Source: Vanilla planifolia
Taxonomy: Eukaryota; Streptophyta; Magnoliopsida; Asparagales; Orchidaceae
Assembly (NCBI GenBank): GCA_023846275.1
Contig: JAIUJO010000144.1
Location: 439,001-503,000, forward strand
Reading direction: 5' to 3'
DNA length: 64,000 nucleotides
The notes beneath the pieces are model-generated. The model was given only the letters and a program-made list of their open reading frames with translations, was not told where the DNA came from and made no database searches. Shown piece after piece: positions 53,736-64,000 of this stretch. Numbering within the stretch: the stretch's first letter is position 1; each line of letters opens with the position of its first letter. Made by a program: the position numbers and the translations under genes.

Positions 53736-56700
53736 TTCCAATATAGTTAGGGAGATCATGTGTAATATCATTGATCATCAACCCAAATATAAATAAAAAT
53801 GCCACAAAAAGTAAGCAAAATCCTTTAAAACATTTAATAACATAAAAGGTTAATATTTAGTTGGTTGTAGCTTGTGAAGATAAATTTGACTAAATTGTTT
53901 CATCTTTGTCTGATCTCACTTCGTATTACTATAAATAAGCAAGAAAAAATAACTCAAATAAAAAGAAATTACTATCATACTTTTTGGTAGAAATATATTT
54001 TAGCTAAAATAAGGAAAATTGGAGAGATGTAATATCATCTAATAAAAGTAATTTAAGAGTCACACGAGAAGAGATTTAGAATTACATTGTAATATGAGAA
54101 AATAAAAGTGAGAAAATGAATAAAGTAAGATAAATTAGATAATAAAGTTGACTTTCAAGGTACTAAGAATGTCAATGTAACACCCTCAATTACTAAATAA
54201 ACTATGAATAAAAATAACTCCTAAAAAATGTCAAAAAAGAAAATAGAATTTCAAAACAATATTAAAATGAACATCTAATTAAATAGAGCCTGTAAAGATC
54301 AGTTTGATGTGTTTGTTTCACCTCAATCTATCAGCATCATGAATAACTATGAATTACCATATTAATAAAACATAAATAACAAAAAATTTATTTTATTATT
54401 GACTAATTATTTTTTTAAAGAAAAATGAGATAGTTTGAAACATTATATGATAACCAAATTGAAGTCACATGGAAGTTACATTGGATGAGAATTTGAGTTG
54501 GATAGAGATATAACCAAATCAAAGCCAACCACAATAATGTTGCATTAGATGATATTAATGTGTGTCATCCTAGACTCTTATAAGAGGTAGAAATTTAAAT
54601 AACTTCTAATGTGAACTAGAAACTTAGAAACAAAAATAAATAGAAATATAAAAATAGATATTTAACAATTTAAAGCACATTAAGACTAATACTATGATAT
54701 TTGTTTCAACTTTATTAGACATCAATTGGAATTTTTCTATATTATCAAAGGAAATAAGCATAAATTTTTATATAAATATAAAGCAAATAAATATTAAAAC
54801 TAAAACTAAGATAAATTGAAGCATTGTAATATGACAAATTCTAAGTGATGTAATGGTAACATGAGAGTAGATTTGAAGTTACGACATAATGTAACCAACT
54901 AAAAGAGAAAACTTTCAAACAATGATGTAATTTATTGGATAATGTTGTATGAAAAAATAGTAAAATGAAAAAGGAGAGATCCTTTAATATCTGGTGCAGT
55001 TAAAACTTTCTCATAAATATCCTCAACAACTAAAAAATTATATTTTTCCAAATACAAAAATAAATATTTAGTTAGATAGAACTCATTGAGATAAGTCTAA
55101 CAAGAATTGTTATAGCTAGATCAAATATCATTCTAAATTAAAGTGAATTATGAAAGAAAATAAACAAATTATTATTTTATTTTCAAATAAGTGAATGTTA
55201 AAAGTAAAATGACCAAATATGTAGAAATTTCATATGATCAAATGAAAGTGGTGTAGTGGTTAAATGTGACGAGATTTAGAGTTATATGGTAATATAAAAA
55301 ATTCAAAGCAAAAAAATTAATGGAATGTCAGAAATTGTTTGGTAAAGCTAGAGTCTTAGATTTTGAAAAATTCAATAAGCCAAAAAAAATTTAAAAATAA
55401 ATAATAGATTTTTTTCTCTAGAACTTTTCTGGAGAAGTTTTATGGTGCATTTGATGTCTTCATAAAACATCATTTTGAATTACCTTGAGTAACAAAAATA
55501 GATAAACATAAAAAATAAGAAATTTCTATGTAATATTTAATAAATATATATTAAAGCTAAAATGAGTTAAATTTAAGAAATTAAATCAAGGTAATCCTAG
55601 TAATACAAATGTTACATAAGAAAAATTTTAAAGCAAAGGTTACACTATAGGATATTTCATGTTTTATAGTTAAATAACAAAAATGAAAGTGAAATCTTTG
55701 AAAAAAAGGAAATAAAATACATTGCAAAGTTGTAATGAAGGATACCTAAAGGATCATTTGTAACTTTCTTAGTTGTTAAATTCGGAACGAATTCAAATAA
55801 TTTGTCTTATATATAGAAAAATTGAAAACAATATTTAAAAATATAAACAATAAAAATTTAACTAAATAAAGCTCAAAAAGGGGAGTCCAACAATCTTTAT
55901 TTACTCTTAATGAGATCACATTTTTTAATTTCCAATAATGATATAAGTAAATAAGCATAAATGAAAACAATTATTTTTTTAATATTAGGCATATTGTTAT
56001 TAAAATTCAAATAAGAAATATTGAAATAATGTAATAAAAGAAAATCAATTTTATGTAAGGGTAACATAATAAATGATTGAAAGTTGTTGTATAAAATGAC
56101 TAAGTTAATGTAAAAAATCGAGAAATAACAAATTATACAAGAAAGTTGTACTCGAAGAAGGAAAGAATATCATTTGTAACACCATCAATCATTAAATTAC
56201 GATTAAATCGAAGGTTAGTAAACCGTAAGAAACAAAAATATTTAAAGATAAAATAAAGTATATTATTGGATACAATAAATGGAAGTGAGAACAATAATGA
56301 TTGTTATCTCTATTTAACATCATCAGAAATTTTTATGATTTACCAAAATAACTAAATAATTGTAGCTATTATTTTTAAATTTAGTGAATATATAATAAAG
56401 TTTAAACGAGATCCTTTAATGCATTGCAATATAATCAAATCAATGTGATGTAGGGTTCACACAAGGAGAGGATTGGAGTTTCATAGTAATATAATAAAAC
56501 TAAGAAAATAATCTAAAGAAATAAAGTAAATTGTATTGGAATGTTGTATTATAAGAGCTTAAAGTAATTGAGAATAACAACTTTGATTATTAGGTCATTG
56601 ATAAATAAAATGCGTTGTAAAGATGAGTATTATAACATTTGTTTCATCTCCATGAACCTCTTTTTGAATTACCACTAATTAACAATCCCATTAAGTAAAA

Positions 56701-57492
56701 ATATTAATTATTTATGAATTTAATATTAATTATATAATTATATATTAAAGAAGAAATGAGGCAAATTTAGGAAAGTAACATAACAAAATCTAAGTGATGT
56801 TTTGCTTACACAAGAGAACAATTAGAATTTCAAGGTGATGTACAATTTAAAGGAAAAAATTTAAAGAAATAAGACAAATTATTTGCTAAAGTAGTTTTCC
56901 AAGATAATAAGAAAATTGAGTGTAAAATTCCTCATTGTCAAATGTTTGTTTCATTTCAAATATCTCAAAAATTAGTCGACCACCTCCTTAAAAAGCAATA
57001 AAAATATAAAAATGATTACTTAATTAGATTGAACACATCAAGGGGAGTTCAACGATATTTGTTTCATCTCAATCTAACCTCATTTTGAATTATTCTAAAT
57101 TTTTATAGAAAATAACCTCAAATTAATAATAAATAATAAATTTAATATTAACTAAATATATTTTTAAATATGAAATGAGATAAATCGAAGTAATATAATA
57201 TAAAAAAATCAAATAATTTTTAAGTTCACATAAGAGGAGATTTAGACTACATAGTAATTACCCAAATCAAAGCAAAAATTTGTAAGTAGTACGATAAAAT
57301 ATAAGGTCAAATTGCATTCTAAATTACAAAGAACATCGCTTGTAAGATCATTAAACTATAAATTAGTAACAAAAAAATACTTGGTAACATATGTTGAAAC
57401 AAAAAAAAATTAATTAAAAAGAAAAAATGAATATTTAATTTGATATAGCTCATTCTGAATATACCAATTATGTTTATTTTATCTCCATCAAA

Positions 57493-60400
57493 GTTTGTTT
57501 GGAAACACTTTAAATTATTAGTTTACATAAACATAATAAAATTAAATAATTGTTTTAATATTAACTAGATTTATGTTAAACTTAAAATAAGAAAACTTGA
57601 AGATATGTAAGTCAGCAAACTAAATAGAATTAAAGGTCACACTAGAGTGGAATTGCTATTTCAAAATAGTAAAAAAAATCAAAATGAAAAAATTAGATAA
57701 AGTAAATTAATTATATGAAAATGCACATTGCAACATACTAGGGAGATACTCTCACACCATCGATCATAAATTAGGTTTGAAGGGAATGAATAAAAAAATC
57801 TTGGAAGAGCATTAAAAAAAATTAAAAATATGAAAATTAATATTTAATTTGCACTTTGAAAAGAATCCAGTGATGTTTTTTCTAGATCTGACCTATTTTT
57901 GGATTATTATAAATTACCAATGTAAATGAACATAAAAGATAATGTCAATATTAATTAAATATATATTAAATAAAAATGTGTTCAAATGTATCAAGGTAAT
58001 ATAAACAAATAAGTCGATGCAAAGGTTGCCCAACTGGGGAATAGGGTTTCTTTGCAAAATACATAAATCAAAGAAAAATTATTGAATAAAAGAGATGAAT
58101 TGTACTCAAAATTTTCACTCCGATATATTAAGAAGGTTTATTCTAACAATCTCGATTATTAAATCATGTATTAAACAAGATATCTCACACAACATATAAA
58201 ACCCAAGTAAATTAAAACTTTTAAAATAAAATAAATCCATATTTAATTTGATACAGCTTGCTAACATGAGTTTAATGATGCTTGTTTTCTCTTGATCATG
58301 TCTCAATTGGAATTAATATGAATTAAAAAATAAATATGTATAAATAGAAGTAAATTATTATTAAAAATATAATAAATTAAGGTAATGTAATATAAAATAT
58401 AAATGGTGTAAATATCACAAAATTGGAGAATTAGAGTTGCATAGCAGGATGGCCAAAAAAAAGCAAGAAGACTTGAGGAAATTGGAAGAATAGTTGAAGA
58501 AAGTTGGAATCCAAGATCCAAAAAACTTCAAGCATAACATATTTTATCATCAAATAATGATAAAATCCAAGAGCATAAGATTTTTAAAAAAAATACAAAA
58601 ATGAGAATATGATTGGGTAGATGTCATTGAGATGAGTTTAAGCACATATGTTTTAACTTGGTCAGAACTCGTTTCGACATATTACTAATTATAAAAGTAA
58701 ATATGCACATAAAACATTAAATTATTATTTTATATATTTTGTAAATCTATAATAATGCTAGACTAAGATAAGTTGAAGCAAGGTGGTATGAGAAAATTTA
58801 AGTGTTATAAAAGTCACATAACAAAAGAATTAGTATTTTTTAGTAATATAACAATATTAAAAATATTAAAAAATGAAATAAAATTTTTGGGAAAATAGAA
58901 TATTTAAATTTTAAGGAGATCTTCCATAACACACTTGTGTTAATCGAAGTGTTCAGTAAGGCATTCAGAAAACTAAAAAAATTAAAGAAAAATACAAAAA
59001 TATTGAATAAGAAAGAGCTTGTTAAGATGAGTCCAACAAGTTCAGTTCATTTTTATTAAATCACTTTTTGAAGCCGTGCTAATGAACCATATAAATATCC
59101 CTACATAATAATAAATTATTATTCTAATTTTAAAAAAACACTTTAATATCGAAATGCGATAATGTTATGAAAAAGTTTAACAAAATCATTAGATTTGAAG
59201 CCCACATGATAGTAGATTTATAGATACATAGTAAAATAACCAAATCAAGGAAAAGAATTGGAAATAATAGTTAAGTTATTTGAGAAAGTTGCATTCGAAA
59301 ATATTAAGAGGAATGATTGTAAATGTCTTTTTCATCAAATAACTTAAAAATTAAAAATTCCCATAAAGTATACTAAACCTTAAAAATAAAGAAGTTCAAA
59401 AAGAAAAAGGTGTAATGAAATAAATAATTAATTCTATTTTGCTAAATGAGACAAGTCCAACAACATTTGTTTTTTCTCAATCAAAACTCATTTTAAATTG
59501 CTACAAAAACTTAAATAAAATAATCATAAAAACAATAAATTATTTTCTTAATATATAGTAAATATGCATTGGTTTTAAATTAAGATACTTTGAAGCAGTC
59601 TAATGTATCCAAAAGAACGTGATGTGGCAGTCATATGAGAGGAGATTTAAAGTGGCAATCTAATCTAAAAAAATTTAAAAATAACTTTAAAAATGATATA
59701 GTTTTTTTATTTGTGAATCAATATACTATGGACATTGAGCCAAACGTGTTCAATCATGAAAACATGTAAGAATTAAAATGCATCTAAAATGGGGTAGAAC
59801 AATAAATAATAAAAAATTTAAAAATTTAAAACTTTTTTTATTAGTTGAACTCATCAAGATGAGTCAAAGCCCATGAAAATAATATGTTTAAAAAATTAAA
59901 AAATATATATATTTAATTATGTAGAGCTTGTCATGGTAAGTCTAATGATGTTCGCTTCGTCATGATCTATTCTCATTTGAAATTACTATGAATTACCAAG
60001 GAAAATCAACTTAAATAATAATAAATTAATATTTTAATTTTAAGCTTAAATATATTAAACACCGAAATATGATAAAATTAATTAATTTAATTTAACTAAA
60101 TAAAGACATGGTTAAAGTCAAATTGGAGGAGATTTTGTATTAGATTGTAATAGAACAAAAAAAAGGTAAACATTTTGAAGAAATGAGATAATTGGTTACA
60201 AAATATTCCTTTTCAAGGTACTATAAAGGTGTCTTTAAAATTCTTGATTACTAAATAAAGTTGAACTCAAATTGTCTCATAAAACATTTCGAAGCTCTAG
60301 AAAAAAATTATTTGAAATTATAAAAATGATTATTTAATTGGCTTAAGCTAGTCAAGATGAGTTCAATAATATTTTCTGTCTCTCTTAAAGTTTATTTAAA

Positions 60401-63400
60401 CATTAAGTAATTACAACATAACAAAGAAAAAATAATTATAAAGTATACTTTTAGTGTTAGCTACAAGTTTAATTAAGCTAAAATGAAATAAATTGATGCA
60501 ATGTAAAAGAACAAAATTTAAAAACAATATAATTTACAATAGTGTAGAGGCAGAATTTCAAAGTAATATAACAAAATCGAAAAAGATTTGAAGCAATGAG
60601 AAAACTATATGTGAAAGAGGTATTCCAAGATTCCAAGAACTAAGGGTGTAGCATCTTAAGCATTGAATAAGATGCAAATCAAGAAAACATATTATTAATT
60701 TATTATAAATAAAATATATTTTAAAACTACAATAAGGTAATTTGAAGTAATGTGTATAACCAATTCAAATTGATGTAAAGGTGAAATGAGAAAAAAGCTT
60801 GACATTCATTATAGCATAACTACCTCAATGTTAATTGGAAGAAATATGATAAACATAATGGGAAAGTAACATTACAAAATATAAAAGAGATCAAGCATAA
60901 CATTCTCATTCATTAATCTGGAATAAATAAAAATGTTCTAAAAAAACTTGATTTAAAATAAGAAAATATATTTTTTAAAAAAATGAATATTTAGTTTGAT
61001 AAAGCTCATCAACATGAGTTCAATGACATGTTTTTGTCTCGATTGTCCATCCTTAGCAATTACTATAAATTACCATGCACATAAGAATAAATATTAATAA
61101 ATAATGATTTTAATGTCATTAAAATATTTTTTAAATTTGAAATAGAATAAATTGAAGAAATGTAATACCAAATAAAAATGACATGATGGTGACTTGAGAG
61201 GAGAATTAATGTTTCATATAAATACAACCAAATAAAATCAAAACTTTTTAGTTGATGAGAAAATTTGAATGAGAAAGTTGCACTACATGGTATTTAGGAG
61301 ATTTTATTTAAGTCTTCCATTGTCAAATAATTTATGAATGAAATTTCTTATAAAGTGTGCAAAAAACAAACAAAAAAATTATTTAAAATATTGAAAATTG
61401 AATATTTTATGAATAGAGCTTGATTGATCAATGTTTTCATTTAGTATCACTTTTAAAAAAAATTAAGCAAAAAATAAAAGTAAATTTTAAATTTTAGTAT
61501 TTATAGAACATATAATAAAGCTAAATTGAAATAAATTATTGTAATATATCATAAGTAAATAAAAATGTTGTCTTAGTTCATTTGAGTAAGAAATAAGAGT
61601 TTCTTAGTACTACAACAAGTTTAAAATGAAATCTATGACTAGATGAGATAAATTTGAGTTGTTGTACTCATACAAACTAAAGACAACAAGTGTAACAATC
61701 TTATTCATCAAACTAGGTGTTAATAACAATATCTCAGAGAAGTATTAAAAAATCATTGAAAGTGACATATTTCATAAATACATAAATTAATTTTTAATTG
61801 TATAGAGCACCTTAAGACAACTTTAACGAAATGAACTTCATCTCAGTTAGACCCCATCCAAAATTACTAGGAATTAAAAAACTAATTTTTTCTAAAACTA
61901 GTAAGTTATTATTTTTTCTACTAATTAAAAAGATATTTAATCTGCAACATGAATATTTTTGCAATGTAATATAAAAAAATATAGTGACAAAAATTTTACT
62001 TTGAATGAGATTTGAACGTACATAATTACAAAAAAAAAATTATTGAGATAAATGTTTTAGGGTAGTTGTACTCCAACACCCTATAGAGATCTAGTGTAAT
62101 GTCCATGACCATCAAATAAGGTATAAAAGTTCTCAAAAAATATATCAAAGCTTTTATAAAATTTAATATTTTAAGGTATATAATAAGGCATGTAGTTTGA
62201 TAAAGCTTATCTTGAAATGTCCATCAACATTTGTTAAATATTAATCATTTAGGATAATTACAAATAAATTAAGTAATGAAGTATAAAAAATATTAGATTA
62301 TCATTTAACTATTGAATTAATATATACTAAGATTCAAATTAGATAACTTGATGTGGTGCAGTTTATCCAAACCAAGGTGATGTGAAGATAACGTTAAAAG
62401 AGATTTAAAGTTATAAACAAATATAATAATGTCAAGGGAAAACATTTTGGAAAAATTAAATGAATTTTAGGCAAACCAAAATGTCTTGTAAATAACAGCA
62501 AATTAATAAAGGCACTATAAAATATAAAAATAAACTTTTAATTTAGAGAGTCTCTTAAGATGAGTTCAATGATATTTATTTCACATCCATTAGACCACAT
62601 TTTGAATAACTGCGAGTTAAAAAAAGTAAATAAGCGTCAATAATACAAAATTATTATCTCAATGTTAATTAGATTTTAAAACAAAAAGAAAGTAATTTGA
62701 AACAATGTAATTTAACTAAATCAAAACAATGTAGTGGTCACACAAGTTTAGATTTTATCTTGGATAGTAATATAACAAAATTGAATAAATAAAATTTTAA
62801 ATTAAGGCAAATAACTTAATTAATTTTTATTTGGTGACACTAAGGACAATGAGGATAATGTCCTTAATAATCAAACCAGAAAACCATAATGACAAAAAAA
62901 TTAAAAAACAATTTAAAAAAATAATTTTAAAATATAAGAATCAAATTAAATTTGATAAAGGTCATTGAGAAGAGTACAAGAACATCTATTTCATCTTAAT
63001 GAAAATTTGTTTTATTTTTTTAAAAATTACTAAAGTAAATAAATTAAAATAATATAATATAATTAAATAAAATAAAATCAAAGTGAAAATTGTGTATAAA
63101 AGAGTTAAGCTATGTAGCAAATTTACTTTCTAAGGTAGAAAGGAGTATGAGTATAATTTTTTCAATTAACAAATCAGATCAAAATTAAAAAACTTCACAA
63201 AGTGTGCAAAAAAATTGAGGCTATAATATTTAAAAATACAAAAAACTATTTAATTTGATAAACAACATCAACACTAGTTTAGTGACATTTGTTTCATCCT
63301 AATCAAACTTCAATTAGAAAATTAAGAATTACTAATGAAAATAATGAAAATAAGATGATAATTTTTTTTATATTGAGAAAATATACATTGAAGCTAAAAT

Positions 63401-64000
63401 AAGATAAGTTGATGTTATTTAATATAACAAATACAAGTGATGTAAATGTCACATAAGAGGAGATTTAGAGTTGCAATGAAATATGACCAAATCACAATGA
63501 AAAATTACAAGATATTATATAAATTGGATAGAATGTTGCATTATGAGATACTGAAGCAAACAAGTTTAATACTATTAATGTTAGAAGAAGATACAAATAA
63601 AAAAATTTTATAAAGCATGCAAAATTTCTAAAACATAAAAACAAATATTTAATTTAATAAAGCTATTTGAGATGAGTTTAGTGATAATTATTTTATCTCA
63701 ATAATAACCATTTAAATTTACTAGTAATTGTCAAATTCAGTAAGCTTAAATAATAATTAATTAATATTTTAGTTTTATGTAAATATATAATAAAGCTAAA
63801 AAGAGATAAATAATAACGAAGCAATATAACCATATAAAAGCAATGTTAAGGTCACACTTGTGTGGAATCAAACTTTTGTATCAATGTAACCAAATTGACT
63901 AAAAATATTTGGAGCAAGGAGATAAATTTTATAGGGAAGTTGCATTACAACTTACAAATTAAATATCATTTAGCATGCTTGATTGTTAAATTAGGTATTT
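57493..64000 (-). repeat. Right arm of the large inverted duplication
   Basis: Reverse complement of 8677-15196. In the stretch around 60060-60300 the reverse complement reads GAAATGTTTTATGAGACAAT and onward almost identically to about 12388-12620, including unusual bases not in the monomer consensus (for example ACAATCTAATACAAAATCTC). Alignment is collinear to the last base of the window, so the arm continues beyond it. Confidence 0.88.
59849..59864. other. Extended satellite dyad (ACTCATCAAGATGAGT)
   Basis: Perfect seven-base arms ACTCATC and GATGAGT around AA, the longest perfect version of the monomer dyad noticed. Confidence 0.6.

Larger units (their letters stand above)
48651..64000 (-). 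repeat. Satellite array, block E (reverse)
   Basis: Reverse-oriented ~415-bp monomers from the switch at about 48650 (ATACTTAATTAGATTGAGCCCATCTAGATG) to the window end, about 37 copies. It includes the 311-bp duplication at 53137 and, from about 57493, the right arm of the inverted duplication. Small open frames are chance openings. No gene, RNA gene or transposon seen. Confidence 0.87.

Noticed and set aside
1..64000. Organelle, apicoplast or protozoan genome, suggested by the high A+T
   Set aside because: No rRNA, tRNA or organelle gene is recognisable, gene density is zero, and LTR retrotransposons with plant-type gag are present. This fits nuclear repeat DNA.

Overview
This window contains no intact gene. 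It is very A/T-rich eukaryotic nuclear DNA, almost certainly plant heterochromatin. Two things point to a flowering plant: two decayed Ty1/copia-type LTR elements with plant-type UBN2 gag remnants, and a long array of an old, divergent tandem satellite. A 23-base run of N marks an assembly gap. I cannot name the species.

The background is one repeat family with a monomer of about 415 bp. Anchor blocks recur near 4120, 4540, 4950, 5375, 5795, 6210, 6620, 7035, 7455, 7875 and 8290. Each monomer carries, in order, a dyad block (CTCATCTCGATGAG-like), a block like TTGATGATCAAGGATGTTACACTCGATCTCC, a block like CTCTCATGTGACCTTTACATCAC, and an AT-only tail. Adjacent monomers are only loosely alike, so the array is ancient and not recently homogenised.

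Layout: 1-17692 satellite in forward orientation; 17693-20687 LTR element copy 1 (minus strand), lying exactly where the satellite changes direction; 20688-29375 satellite, reverse; 29376-35223 LTR element copy 2 (minus strand); 35224-43485 satellite, reverse, with a ~140-bp micro-inversion and an A/T-only insert; 43486-48650 satellite, forward; 48651-64000 satellite, reverse, with a nearly perfect 311-bp tandem duplication.

The largest structure is a long inverted duplication. About 8677-15196 reappears as the reverse complement at about 57493-64000, collinear over 6.5 kb and far more alike than neighbouring monomers. It runs off the right edge of the window, so the true arm is longer. The array has therefore been reshaped by inversion and segmental duplication after the monomers diverged.

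Both LTR elements have two LTRs and a recognisable polypurine tract; a primer-binding site survives in copy 1 only. Each has only a gag pseudogene between the LTRs. No protease, integrase or reverse transcriptase remnant was seen. The shared structure suggests a gag-only, non-autonomous family (TR-GAG-like) that moved using enzymes from elsewhere. All identities and boundaries are by eye; no alignment was run.
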